From Liolophura sinensis (Eukaryota > Mollusca > Polyplacophora > Chitonida > Chitonidae): a stretch of 64,000 bases of DNA. The notes under the pieces are model-generated. The model was given only the letters and a program-made list of their open reading frames with translations, was not told where the DNA came from and ran no database searches. The stretch covers positions 14,683,504 to 14,747,503 of the forward strand of contig NC_088298.1 in NCBI RefSeq assembly GCF_032854445.1. The letters run 5' to 3'. The position numbers and the translations under genes were made by a program. Within the stretch, counting starts at the first letter, position 1, and each line of letters opens with the position of its first letter. Below are positions 1 through 13,054 of this stretch, in pieces.

Positions 1-2587
1 GATAGTTACAAAATCTGTGTCTTTAGTAGAATTGAACTCCACACCATAGCATCTTGTAACATGCGGCATAGGAGATTTCCAGAAATCTATATAGATACAC
101 ACACATGCCAGTTGTTAATTAAATTGTGAAGTGTCAATATGCATATGGATTATGGAGACTATGAAAACTGTTTTGACCAAATTTTTTTTACCTTTTTAGT
201 GCTGTGCTTCTCATGTACAAGAGATAGGCTAGTGTGGGTGGGTAGTGATGATTTGTTTTTGGCGGGTGGGAGTTGGGGGTGGTGGATTGAGGGGTTGACT
301 GCAGTGAACTTCTATAGCAATTCGCTTAAGGACATGAAGCAGACAAGTAGAGGCCGGATGATGTTTTGGGGTTCCTTTATAAAAGCTTCGGAGGTTGTAA
401 AAAATCAGTTTAGTAACAGGGTTGTCATTTGTGAGATGCTTATTTCACCTGATGTATGGGTCTGTAGCTAAATACACCTACCAGAATTATGTGGTAAATG
501 GTGTAGTCTTTACACCCTCTCTCATTTAAAGGCTGTTTACAATTAAGATCAAAAGCTTATCAACCCCTCCCACAAATATCCCAGACTCTTTCCTTCCCCT
601 ACTCCAAAAAACATATCTCCCCCTCTCCCCCACCCCACCTAGCCACTTCAAAATGTTAACTGTATTTTATGACCTATGACACCTTGTTTACCTGCTCTTT
701 GCAAGGCACCTGTAGATACATTGTATCGTTGAGAAACAACTTAATGCTACACACCTAAGACCCATCAAGCATATTTAGATTTGCGCGTGTGGATATATTT
801 ATATCTATATGGCCCAGCTATAATACAGGCCTGTATGGTAAATAGGCCAGTGCCTATGTCACAGTTTACTTTTATGGCCGTTTTTACATGTCTAGCAACA
901 CAAAAGCCAGTTTAAGTCTACGGCTTTGATTATTGCCTTAGGCTAGGTGATTTTCGGCTAACCAGCTGGCTGGCTGGCTTGAAAAGTATGATAATGAATG
1001 GGAAATCTTCCACAATGACAAGCCTGGGTAGGCCCTCTTGGTGGCAAGGTAAAGGTGTAAATGTAGACGGAACATTCCAGCACATCTTGTTGGTGTTTTT
1101 TCCACGGGTGAATCTACCCCATAACCCTTCTTAACAAACTACTTTGTTAAAATTCTTACAGAAACAAAAAGCAGTCTTTCTTGTTTCACCAAAATACTGC
1201 AACTTTCACATACCCACAATTAACAAATCTGATGAGGTTGAATGATAAATTAAAAATGGACTAAAAATAGCCAAATGTTTGAGAGAAATGGGATTAAATT
1301 TGATTGAAGTTTGTTCCTACATGGTGTTTTTTTTTTCCATCCTTTATTATTTTGTATTTTTTTTCTTTTTCATCATTTTTTTTTTCTGGACCTGTGTTTT
1401 GTGTATGTTAAGTCTCAGAAGATTTTCCATTAATATCTAATTATCAAATTGTGCTAAAAGTTGGGATGAAATTAATTGTTAACGTTGTTCAATTAAGCTC
1501 TGAAAACTGTTCATCTTCCAGGTATGAGGATTGTTATTTTGCATTGTTCGTTGTAATTAGATAGGTGCTTGTCGTGTTTGTTTTTCTGTTCTTGTTCAAG
1601 ATTTGAGTTTATTTATACTACATATTACAAACTGGTTGGATAGCATGCCAGATTATGCGAAGACGCTTTTATTTATTAGATTATGGTAAGTCTCGTTTAC
1701 AATAAGTTAATTAGTTTCTTGAAGCTCAAGTAATTGTGTAACAGGCAGTCAATTTGCAACAAAAATTAGTTTATTGTAATGATTACCAATTTGTAGGACA
1801 CGTTCAGCTTATTTGCACAAATCAGTTTGCTTGTCAGAGTATCAATTTGTTGAACAAATCATCAATTTGTTGGACAAAATATCAAAGTTTGTTATGTGTA
1901 AGATTTTCTTTAGTTTCTTGATTGTTGCTTGTCCATTACATCTAATTAGTGACTGCTGTAATTAGTGGCTGCTCTAATTGGTCAGTATGTTGAAAACATT
2001 TCACTCATTTGTTACATTAGTTCATGTTGTTACATGCAACATACAGATTACATCAGTGTTGTTTTATCTCATTTATTATCTTGTTTATTATGTAGTTTTG
2101 AATTAGATGCAAACTGTTCATCTAGTTGGTATACAGAGTTACATATTCAGTTGTGCAGTAGTACGATATATTTGATACTGTACATGTGTAATATTTTTCA
2201 TCAATATTTTATGGTCTCATTTCATTCTATTCCACCAAGTACAGATTTCAGTTTAATAGCTATTAGCATGCTGCACAGTTACAAACCATAGCATTATGAT
2301 TTTTTATTTTGGACATACCAGTGTTTATAGACAGTTTTTTTGTCAATCAGTGTTTAACAACCAATCAAGTCTTAAGCTAAAGTCGATGTACACTGTATAT
2401 CGTTGATAGAAATAGATCCCTGTAATTGTAAATTCGGTTCTTCATCAGTCTTAATAGTTTCATTTACATGAGATGTGGAACGGTTTGTTGCATATATCTG
2501 TTTCATCTTTTCATCAACTAATGTGATGTATTCATTCAAAATTTGTTACATGTTGGAACCAACTGTAACATACTCTTTCACTCTTGC
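1..2587. other. No gene seen; AT-rich intron or intergenic DNA
   Basis: There are poly-T tracts near 1329-1385 and loose repeats of caatttgttg(a/g)acaaa between 1790 and 1880. Open stretches of 108-110 codons at 139-471 and 1965-2291 have no domain, no collagen-like composition and no supporting splice context. I treat them as chance. Confidence 0.6.
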
Positions 2588-2720
2588 AAGCAACCTGCGG
2601 ATGGTCGTGGGTTTCCCCCGGGCTGTGTCCGGTTTCCTCCCACCATAATGCCGGTTTCCGTCGTATAAGTGAAATATTCTTGAGTACTGCATAAAACACC
2701 AATCAAATAAATAAATAAAT
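2588..2720 (+). mobile_element. SINE family A, 3' part
   Basis: This is the 3' half of a tRNA-headed SINE: agcaacctgcggatggtcgt, then a cctcccaccataatg block, tataagtgaaatattcttga, and the tail caatcaaataaataaataaa. The tRNA-like head is missing, consistent with 5' truncation on insertion. Confidence 0.85.
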
Positions 2721-3531
2721 CTCGCAAGCAACTAGAAAACAGATTGATGGGTTCTGTGTCAAGTGATTAAGGGATCTGAAATTGGGTACGGAAAAAAACT
2801 CGTACGATAATAATAATGTCTCAGATGGCATGTATTATGGAAACCAGGATGACCCAGTTTAGTGGGAAAATGTATTTCATGATATTTTATGTTTTAATGA
2901 GGTGCTTAATTCAAGCAACCACTGCGTGAAATGCGTTTCACATTGTACCGTCAACAGTAGAGTTGTAATTCAGTGCAAAAGAACTGTTTTCTAAATAACA
3001 TAAAAAAAGAGAGAGAGAGAAAAAAAAAAAGAAAACGTACATTGCACATGCCTTAGTGGTCACAGTATGAGACTTTCTAACACACATTCCATTGACATCT
3101 TGTAGTAAGGAGAATATCTTAAAGTACAAAAAGAAAAAAGTTACTAACGTCAGAGGTGGAGCAAATTAAAATTGTAGTGACAGTGGGATAAAACTGTTTG
3201 AATACAAATTTACTTCAGTTTGGGTTTTAGGCCAATCCTTAGATTGTAGCAGGTGTCATTCACTTAGAAGGGTGAATTGACATATGGTTATGTGGAGCCT
3301 GAATTTTGGTTTTACGTTTGACCTTCATCAGTGTTGTCCACTCTGCATATGATGACATCTGGAACATTCAGACATTTGCTGGTCATTCTCTTAGCACTGT
3401 GGATGAACACTATGAATTCAGCAATAATGAATATTGGTACTGAAATATATTGAAATGGCAGCTGCTGCTTTGTATAATATATTCAAACTTAATCAGTGCA
3501 CTTGATCTCAGAATGTCGTCTATTGTCAATA

Positions 3532-3715
3532 ACTTTATTTATTTATTTATTTGTTTGTTTGTTTTACGCCGTACTCAAGACTATGTCCCCTGCACGATGG
3601 GGGCCATCATAAATAATGATGGGGAAGGGGTGGGGGGAAGCAAGTCGAGCCTCGTGGCATACCCACGATCATCCACATGTTGCTGGCAGACCTTCCCTCA
3701 TATGGCCGTAGTCTA
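3532..3715 (-). mobile_element. SINE family A, diverged, 5' truncated
   Basis: Read on the minus strand it has the family A body and tail. On + it begins with a tttatttatttatttg tail, then ttttacgccgtactcaagac, and ends near gaccttccctcatatggccg. The central part is rearranged and G-rich (aaggggtggggggaagc). Confidence 0.78.
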
Positions 3716-3884
3716 TTATTAATGAGAATTGATTATTATTAATAAGGAGTTGAATATTATATTATATAGACTTTTATATTCATCTGATTTGGTTATGATG
3801 TTTCCAGTGGATGACTTGTGGTAAATGAAGATTACAACTCTGAAGTGTTGTTTATTTGGTGATATATATTGCAGTGTGGTTTGC

Positions 3885-4000
3885 TATCAGGCATTGTTGC
3901 TATCAGGCAATGTTGCTATCAGGCAGTGTTGCTATCAGGCAATGTTGCTATCAGGCATTGTTGCTATCAGGCAATGTTGCTATCAGGCAGTGTTGCTGGT
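3885..4000. repeat. 16-bp minisatellite (about 7 copies)
   Basis: The unit tatcaggcaatgttgc is repeated with a/g/t variation at one position. Because the unit is not a multiple of 3, short ORFs in two frames run through it. Neither is a gene. Confidence 0.9.
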
Positions 4001-7000
4001 TGAAGCATCTCCAGCAGTGTTCCCACTTTCTTGCTACTCATATTAATTTGCTCATTCTGTTCTCAGATTAGAACAAAAATGTGTGCCCATCTTTGCAATT
4101 CAAGCTATTTTCAGACGGTATAAAATTGTTCTTGTCGCCAGGAGGTTTGTTCCAGTATTCTTGGGTCTGCAACCATTTTTACCGTAGACCAAATTTGAAC
4201 ACTATTAGGACATGTAACTGTGAGCATTTCAATTTTGCCAGCTTGTCTGCACACTGAATGAGGTACAGACTGTTTAACTCCATCATCTCTAATTATAGGT
4301 CATGGGTGGCCTAATTTAGTGCTGTGTTACTGGGACCCATGTGCATGTAGTGTGGAGCTTAGGGTGGTGACTGCACTAGTAAGCTGCTAGGGTACATGTA
4401 TATGTACTGCTGATACTCAGTGAAACCTTGCAGCAAGCTATGGCATGAATACAATGTTAACTCCTCAGGGCCCCAGGGTTGAAATAAGGTAGTCGTTGTC
4501 TAGAGTGGTCACACTTGTCAGAAAACAGTTAAAAGTATGGTTTTTGGTCAAGTACTATGCCTTGCGCCATTTTTAGGGGTGACAAGCAAGTGGGTCAGTT
4601 CACTGGTCAGTCAAAGTTTTGACATCCTGTGTTTGTATAACATTGGACATTAACGTAATGAGGGGAATGAATGCAAGACGACAGAAAATATGTCATAACT
4701 ATTGCGAATTTGGATTTATTTACAATTAAGGTCATACATATTCTCTTTTGTGTTTAAATTTAAGTAATCTTGGCCTGGATTTAGTATCTTGCAAAAATGT
4801 ACATTGGCACGTTTAGATTTTGTTGCTGGAGTGCAAAGATCTGGAAGTGTGATAGCATGCCCCAAATTTTAGATGTCTGTGATTTTAGGTGGCATTGAAT
4901 CATTCCCTCAATAAATTTCAACTTTATTCATAAACCAGTTTCAATGAAAACACTGATGTTATAATTTATGGGCAAAAAGCTACCATTCTTGTTCAAAGTT
5001 TACGACGGGTGACCTTAAGAAAGGATGTGCCGATCTTGTCTCGGGTGTTACATGCACCAGAAGACAATTAGAAGCCAGTGTTGTCGTTGCTCTGATGTTA
5101 TGTTATTAGTATGTAAATGCAGTGATTATCATTCCCGCTCTGTATGACAAAGCTATATGTGTCTAACCACAACATCTAGGTCACTCGTCATTTCCATATT
5201 TGCCGTCGGCCATTGAATATGCAGATTGGGAAATTATCTTGCGGGAAAAACATGTTTAGAGATTTGTATGTACATGTAGCTAGGCTGAAACTTGCTCTTT
5301 TGTGAATATTTGTTTGTTTGTCTGCAGAGGTCACTATAGTGTCAACTCTTGTTATTTCGAAAGAGATGCATGTGTTTGCAGAGGTTCAAATGTTGTATTG
5401 TATATAAGACGCTAATGATCTACGCTTTTCATACTGAATTTGATTCATTGAGAAATGTAATTAAGTGGGATCTGTCTTAGAACCTAAGGCAGCAAAAGAG
5501 CAATAAACTGAATCCTGATTTGCTGATGGAAAGTCTTACATTACCACACAAAAGAAGTTATGCTCACTTGTCATGATCAGATCTGAGGATAACACAACTA
5601 ATTTTGTCGTTTTAATGCACACAACGTACTTATAATGATGGGAGGTTCGTTCCATTTTAAAGTAGGATACTGTGGAGGTGTTGTAGTGGAATTGAGCTGG
5701 TAGACCAGTTAGAGACATGTCAGATCGATGCCGGCAAAGGAATTGGTTTACTTAGAGGATTTATGAACCACCGTCGTACCAGAGAAATCCTCGAGTAAAG
5801 ACCAGTGAAATAAATATATAAATTTTAGTAGACTAAGTGGCATTAAAAGTGTTGGAATTCTAAATTTAACTCCATGGATCATTTTTCCCTTTTGTGTCAT
5901 GGAGGGTCGTTTTTCTTTTTACATTTATCTGTTTACATTTTTGCATTTATCTTTTTGTGCCCGAAGTGAAATGCTGCTTCCGGGAATCCATTTAGCAACA
6001 AGAATTTCCCCAAACCATTGCCTTTGAATATGCATCAGTTCCCTGTTATGACTTCCAGCGGACAACCTCAGTTTACATTTCATTTCAGTTTTCTTAACCT
6101 GTATACAGAGCAATTCACCCGGATTCTTGGGAAGTGACTCGTTAGTGATGTATGCTCTTCACCTTAATTACGCCAAAACTTTGCAATGATGAGAGATGTT
6201 TGTACGGGTAATTAATGTCATTTGCGCTCAATTTTAACAACTGTTCTTTCTCTGTCACCATGGCAACCTGCATTGCAAGCATCTTTAGGATGAGATATAT
6301 GTAGTCATAAAAACAAGAGCTTTCATGCAGGCAAAAAATTGGTTTGTCGAGTTGATTGATTGAATTGTTGATAGGGCTGGAGCTGCTGCCATGTTAGCAT
6401 TACTGTTCATCACAGGTTACCCTTGACAACCAGGTAGATGGAAATTTAAGAATCGTAGGGTTTTACAGGGTTCTCTCGCTGTGCTTGTCGGAGAGGCACT
6501 CTCAGGAGATATGCTGCTACAGTCTGTAGTATATGTACATACTTATGTGAACATGTACATGTTTGTCAGACGCACATTGGTGATTCTGTGAACTGGTAGA
6601 GAGCAGGAGAGAGTACTTCCCCTTGCCCACTAGGGGTCGCCACTGTTTGATAAGCACCAATTAAATGGTACTGATGACAAGTTAGACTAAGAGCAGCTTG
6701 TTGCAGGATGTTATATTAATTGAACATGCATCAGTGCTAGGAAACGGCACTCATCTGTTCTTTGAAAGTTAAACACTTTAAATGTTCAATAGATATGAAA
6801 AAAATGTGTGCAACTTACTGCGTATAATATGAGTTCAAAATGACCTACATGGAGGGTAGAAGTCATTAAACTACTATTTCTCATTTGTAAAGAGCATTGT
6901 CTTTTCAGTGAAATTCAAGGCGTCTAGGGCTTTACTTAATTAAGCTGAATATGTTTTGAATTTAAAAGTTTCAGTTTTGTGTTGACCAGTCACACGGCTC

Positions 7001-8150
7001 GATTCCTTTTGCATAATAAACAGTTGGAGCTGTTGGAGATTCTTAGTCTCAGTTCGCACAACATTCATTGTGATTTTAGCCAACACATCTCAACCCTTTC
7101 ATGAGATGATTGTTTATGGACACCCCTAGAATCCCTGCGTACCTACACCAGCTTCTCTAGCTGAGCAAATAAAGTCTGAAGAGCGACTGTGGTTATCTTA
7201 GGCTACATCAGCGTTACAATGTTCTTTCCGCAAACGAGGCAGGATAACACAGTGATAACAAGGCGCGCTTTGAAGCTCATCTGGAAGTTGCCCTGGTCTT
7301 GTTTGTGGTATGTCAAGTGTTTATGTACTCGGTAACTGAGTGGAGAAATGTTTTTATTCAGGGTTAAAAGTAACAAAAGCATTTTGAATTTCCAAGGAAT
7401 CCAAAATGAGCATGCTTGTCAATTAGTGATCTTGTAGAATAGCAGTACTAGTGAATCGTAAGTGTTTTCTATTCAGGGCGTTGTTGTGTTTTTTTGAAAA
7501 TGGAAATGAGCAAAAAGTCAAAATGAATGAAATGAAATCTTACAGTTTGGCATCAGATTTGATTCTTTTGCATGCAGAAGTTTTTTCTTCAAGAAGTCAT
7601 TCATGTACAAATTGTTTTAGGTGATGCAATCAGTAAAGTCTACATTTCAACTATTTTCCATCTATTGTCTGTTGGTATGATTTTGTTTTCTAAAAAAAAA
7701 AAGATACAAAACTCAAGTCAAGACTAGGAAATTCTGGATAAAACTTTGAGCATGCACTTTCATGTATATGTATTTGATATCAATTTTTAAGAATGAACAC
7801 CCTTATATATCAAGACATGTGGTAACAAAGCTAAAACATCTGGTCCTTCTATCCTTCAGGGACTGTATAACTGGTATTTAATACAAGATCTTTGCCACTA
7901 CATGGGCTCAGCCTTCCCTAATTAACAAGTAATTAAAAACAGTTTTGTCTTACAGACATATGTCAAGGATCCAATCTCTTAACATGTGGTGGTCAAGATG
8001 TCCATCAGAGTGTTCAGCTAGTGTATCAAATTTTCAGTGGTCAGTCCTGGTAACACCCATTAGGGCTAATAGTGGGACAGGCTATCTGGTTACAGGCTTA
8101 ACCTATTCCAGTTTTTGTTTGTCCACAGATAAATCAGTTCAATAGAAACA
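4001..8150. other. No gene seen
   Basis: Unique-looking AT-rich sequence. I found no domain-bearing reading frame, tandem array or clear SINE copy in this stretch. Confidence 0.55.
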
Positions 8151-8271
8151 CCCAGTGGGATGACCCAGCAGTCTATCACCAATGCCATCCCTGTGAGTTC
8201 AAGTCCACCTCATGCTGGCTTTTTCTCCTGGGAAGGTCTAAAACACCAATCAAATGAATAAATAAATCAAC
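8151..8271 (+). mobile_element. SINE family A with internal deletion
   Basis: gatgacccagcagtctatca and gtgagttcaagtcc (B-box region) are followed by tcatgctggc, then jump directly from gggaaggtct to the aaaacaccaatcaaatgaat tail. The middle body is missing. Confidence 0.8.
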
Positions 8272-9204
8272 AGAAACAAACAAGCATAGCTTGACAAGTT
8301 GTCAACTGTTAGTTAAGTATGCATCAGTAAACCTTATGACCCCCCTTCCCATGTTCTTCAGTAAAACTGTTAGGGTTTACTACTTCACTACTTGCAGTTC
8401 CTATTCAGGATGAAATTTGTCAAGTGGTATGGTTTCCTGCATTATATGATCTATTTCCTTCACATGTACAAAGTTCAATGTCAGTCTTTCATATATGAGC
8501 TGTTTATACTACACTACCTTTCATGAGGATTTAATTTAACTTCTGCTTAAAACCAGAGCTAAGATTGGCCCATTGTGCCAGTGTGAGTGAATGGCCTGAT
8601 TTTGGGGGTGGGGGGATCAGGAGTGCACCAGGATAGTCTGTCTGTGGTGCTGGGAATCTGTTCAACATCTGCTTCAGCTACTCTGGTCAGGCAGTGGGTC
8701 AAATGTCTAGATTGTCAGAATTAAGAGGTTTAGCACCTAAACTGACCAGCTCTCTGTTTTCTATGGCTAAACATCTGGCTAGTGGCTGGTCAAGGGGCTG
8801 GGTGATCAGTTGCTCCTACATGTAGGTCCCTGTGCTCAATTAGTTAGGGGAAGTATTATACTGGTTAAGAGTTGGTAATATAGGTCATGATCTCAGCACC
8901 CAAGGGCCTTACAGATTTGCCTGTAGAATTGACCACCAGAGAGTCACACAGAGGTAAATGTGTTGTGTGCCCAATGAGTGACCCATTTCAAACAAAGGCC
9001 AATAAAAGCAAAATTCAAGATGAGATGGAATTTTGGATATGTATTAGTTGGTTGAGGCGTGGTGTTGTACAGTTATGTTGAGCAGGGGTGCTCTGTGAGG
9101 TTCATTGCATGCATTGGTACCTGGTGAGGTACAGTAGAACATGTATTTATTGAGGTTATACCTAGTGCGATGCAGTGGTGCCTGGTGGGGTGCAGTAGTG
9201 CATG

Positions 9205-9498
9205 TACCAAAGACTTTAAAAATGGTACATGTACCTGTTGTTGCCTAGCTTAGTGCTCAGCACTGAGAGGTTAGAGCAAGGAAACAGGACTGGTTGGCGC
9301 GGTGTCAGTATGATGTGCCTGGATGGGGTGTCATGTCTGGTGTCCTGGGCATGATACTTCAGTGATGGCAGCACTTTGGTGGCATGTACTCGCCCTGACA
9401 CAAGAAGACACAGTTTGTGTATGTACACGTAATGACTCCTTGTGTGTCATATGACTGAAAAACTGTTAAGTACGCCGTAAAACCTCAAGTATACATAC
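9205..9498 (+). mobile_element. SINE family C, 5' truncated
   Basis: It shares with the copy at 22785 the strings gctcagcactgagaggttag, aggaaacaggactggttgg, ggggtgtcatgt, catgtactcgccctg and cacaagaagacacag. It ends with catatgactgaaaaactgtt and aagtacgccgtaaaacctca. Confidence 0.8.
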
Positions 9499-9524
9499 AG
9501 TGATGCGTGGAACGGTTAATTATG

Positions 9525-9652
9525 CCTGTTGAGGTGCAGTGGTGCTTTGTGAATTGCAGTGGTGCCTGCTGAGGTGCAGTGCTGCTTTGTGAATTGCAGT
9601 GGTGCCTGCTGAGGTGCAGTGGTGCTTTGTGAATTGCATTGGTGCCTGGTGA
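9525..9652. repeat. 40-bp tandem repeat (about 3 copies)
   Basis: A 40-bp unit (gaggtgcagtggtgctttgt plus gaattgcagtggtgcctgct) is repeated at exactly 40-bp spacing (9541, 9581, 9621). Looser gagg(t)gcagtggtg motifs extend back to about 9080. Confidence 0.88.
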
Positions 9653-9842
9653 GGTATGGTTTTTCCTGTAGGTTTCTAGTTGATGCTGTCTGGCCTTAAA
9701 CCTGGCCACTGTTATACATCAAGGGTAAACAGAAACATACAAGAGAAAAAACTCGTGTGACAATGGAGTGGGCTCTTAAGTACAGTTGTTCATGTATTTC
9801 ACGCACAGGGACAATTTGCCGGTTAGGACATGTAGGCTTGAA

Positions 9843-10104
9843 TTTATTTTTTGATTTGATTGGTGTTTTACGCCGTACTCAAGAATATTTCACTTATACA
9901 ACGGCGGCCAGCATTATGGTGGGAGGAAACAGGGCAGAGCCCGGGGGAAACCCACGACCATCCGCAGGTTGCTGGCAGACCTTCCCACGTACATTCCGGA
10001 GAGGAAGCCAACATAAGCTGGACTTGAACTCAAAGCGACCGCATTGGTGAGAGACTCCTGGGTCATTCATTACGCTGCGCTAGCGCGCTAACCGACTGAG
10101 CCTG
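9843..10104 (-). mobile_element. SINE family A, near full length
   Basis: On the minus strand it reads from a tRNA-like head (ggctcagtcggttagcgcgc, A-box region) through the B-box-like tgagttcaagtcc. The body includes gcaacctgcggatggtcgtg, and it ends at the attcttgagtacggcgtaaa tail. Internal Pol III promoter elements are inferred from the tRNA likeness. Confidence 0.92.
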
Positions 10105-11309
10105 GGTTTGAAGAATATGACACTGGGTTTTCTGGCAGGTTGTTGTGATTATGTGGGTATTGCAAGAGCACGCGACAAATTCTCTTGGTAATTTGCCCCA
10201 GCTTCCTGAAATTGTTAAAACCTGTTGCTTTTTCTGTTTCTCCACAATATAACGCGTAATTGAAAACAAAACTGCTGTGTTGACACATTGTGTTTGCTAA
10301 GGGAATGAGCTCTCTATTGTTTAATGTAACGCTACAAGAAGGCTATTAGCAAAGTCAGCCTGAAGAACTTAGTGGAGTTTTTATTGCAGCAAAGTGACAC
10401 AGCAGCCATGTTTGTTTTGTTGTCGTTGTCAGAGTAGATTTTTGTTAAAAACAAGAGTTAATATCTGGGCCTGAAGACTGTGTAACACTAATGGGTGCTG
10501 ATGACAAACAGATGCTAGACAATGTCAGCGCAAGAATCACAAAATGTTGACACAAGGTTTAGACAATATTTGCTGGGGATTTGTCAAAGATTGCCACTAA
10601 AGTTCTTCAAGCTGGTATTTTGTGAAAGTCTGTCAACTAGGCTAGGTTTTCGACAGGATAATGCGAAATACCTCTGCCATTCAAAAAGTCTGCTGCTGTA
10701 GTTGATGGAAGACATATAAAGGCTCATTTAATATCTATATGTTATATATTTAAATTATAACTATATAAATTTTGATAAATCCACTCTGAAAATGAAAGCC
10801 ACATGCCTAACAGTTTGACAAGTACACACACAGCATTTGGGTCGTTCAAAAGATCATGCTGAAGATACAAACATTTATGCTCAAAATATTTATTGTCAAA
10901 CATTAACCCTGAATAGGAAGTATGAAGTTGACAAAATACATGTATCTTTAAATTTGTTTATTCTTGCATGTGAAAAATGTATTCTTTCCAAATGTGCAAA
11001 ACAGTTGTTTGAATTTTTAGAAAACTGTAAATGACAGTCTAAAATAAAGTTAAATATAAGATAAGTTTGAGCACAAGTTTTGTGGTGTAAACAAACAGCA
11101 TATAAAGTTCAAAATATATTATTATACACAGAAAATATTTTGACAAGAATGTTTTCTACTAAAAAAAAGGAAATGAAAGTTGAGATTTTTGTGGAATGGC
11201 TTTTGTTACTTTTGGTCTTGCTTTCATGACAATGTAAAATTTGCATATTTAAACAGGTATAACAGGTGTGAACTTGAATTTTTCTGATATGCAATTGTTG
11301 TATTTTTTG
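10105..11309. other. No gene seen
   Basis: AT-rich unique sequence. Short ORFs on both strands lack any recognisable domain. Confidence 0.55.
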
Positions 11310-11592
11310 TTTTGTTTTGAGAACCTGTTTGAAAATTAGCGTAGAAATTATGAGAACATTTCACCTAGGCATGCTAATTGCTGTATATACCCTATTGTTT
11401 TTTTTTGGTTTTGAGAACCTGTTTGAAAATTAGCGTAGAATTTATGAGAACATTTCACGTAGGCATTCTAATTGCTGTATATACCCTATTGTTTTTTTTT
11501 GGTTTTGAGAACCTGTTTGAAAATTAGCGTAAAATTTATGAGAACATTTCACCTAGGCATGCTAATTGCTGTATATACCCTATTGTTTCAGA
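11310..11592. repeat. 94-bp tandem repeat, 3 copies
   Basis: gaacctgtttgaaaattagc recurs at 11321, 11415 and 11509, exactly 94 bp apart. Each copy ends in attgctgtatataccctatt and a T-run. Copies differ at only a few positions, so the amplification looks recent. Confidence 0.93.
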
Positions 11593-11965
11593 CTGGCAAT
11601 ATTACAGTTAACTGCTTTTTTGCTTGTAAAGTACAAAACTTAAACATTCAAGTTTTACAGTTTGAAAACTTAATGGTAAACATGTGGCTATCTGAAACTT
11701 GACATATAGATATTATATACTGCAGAAACATGGGTTTTGTGCACTTCTTCATGGCTAAGTTAGTACAATTGGTGTGGTGCTCAAGCTACTGGTAAACTAC
11801 ATGTGGCTGAGGTTTTATTTCCTGGCCGGGTTGAAACCTTACTGTCAAGTATAGCCTGTTAACTAAACATGTGACCTAGATTTCCTTTCTCACATTATGA
11901 TCTGTTAATTTTGTATTTGTGTGCAGACAGTATAAATAAAGAAAAAATTAAATCTGAGAGCACTG

Positions 11966-12470
11966 TGTATGAAAATATACTGGCAATGACAGAGTACATG
12001 ATGAATATATATGTACATGAAAACTATACTTGTGATGACAGTATGCAAGAAAAATACTCATGTGATGACAGTATACATGAAACATATACTTGTGATGATA
12101 GTATACCTGAAAAATATACTTGTGATGACAGTATGGATGAAAAATATGCTAGCGATGACTATGTACATGAAAAATATACCTGTGATGACAGTATACCTGA
12201 AAAATATACTTGTGATGACAGTGTGGATGAAAAATATGCTAGTGATGACAATGCACATGAAAAATATACCTGTGATGACAGTATACCTGTGATGACAGTA
12301 TACCTGAAAAATATACTTGTGATGACAGTATGGATGAAAAATATGCTAGTGATGACAATGTACATGAAAAATATACCTGTGATGACAGTATACATGAAAA
12401 ATATACCTGTGATGACAGTATACATGAAAAATATGTTTGCAATGACCGTGTACATGAAAAATATACTTTT
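11966..12470. repeat. 30-bp minisatellite (about 16 copies)
   Basis: The unit tgtgatgacagtatacctga plus aaaatatact repeats every 30 bp, with variants (tggatg, atgtac) arranged in a partly regular higher order. Being 10 codons long, it leaves several frames open on both strands, including a 225-codon frame at 11911-12588. A duplicated cctgtgatgacagtata near 12289 shifts that frame, yet it stays open, which argues that openness is a by-product of the repeat. Confidence 0.93.
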
Positions 12471-13054
12471 TTTATGTACAGTGCGCATGTACATTTCTCA
12501 GGATACATCAAAATATGCTGCCTTCCATGTGGAATGGCACAGTGCAATTGTGGTCCATCTGGCATCGGTTGCATGTGCTTGGATTTAGTCAGAACATAAT
12601 AGGAGAGGCATGTGTATCCGCTGAAGGATTTTATTTACCGTGTCTGTAAAAATCTGTGACACAACTGATTCGTGTACATGTACTGATGTTAGCAATATAC
12701 AGCATGGCTTGTGGCAGTTGGGAATAAATGGCTTCAGTAAAAAAAAGATCAGTTTTATCAAGTGCATGGGAATTTCAAGTGCATTTTCTCTCAGGCATCT
12801 GCTAAGGAAGTTGTTGGTCGTTTCTCAAACCGCAGATTTTGAGAAGTAGTTCCGATATTTAAGAGTTGTTTTCCGAGTGGCAGGGAACATGTATTGTCCA
12901 CTCTACAGTGTGAGGTGCATGCCAAGTACATGCAGTGTTGGGAATCACTGTGTGTATTTATACCTCGCTCAGAAAAGATGAAATCATAACTATTCTTCCC
13001 CCCCCCCCACACACACACAAAATAACCATGAGGTTATTGTTTTCATTAACTCCA

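Noticed and set aside
139-471. 110-codon open frame
   Set aside because: No domain, no repeat character, no splice signals or composition shift. Such lengths occur by chance in 64 kb.
1653-1686. Short segment between gcatgccag and gtaagtctcg that could be an upstream exon
   Set aside because: Weak acceptor, stop in one frame, no domain, and 36 kb from the first supported exon.
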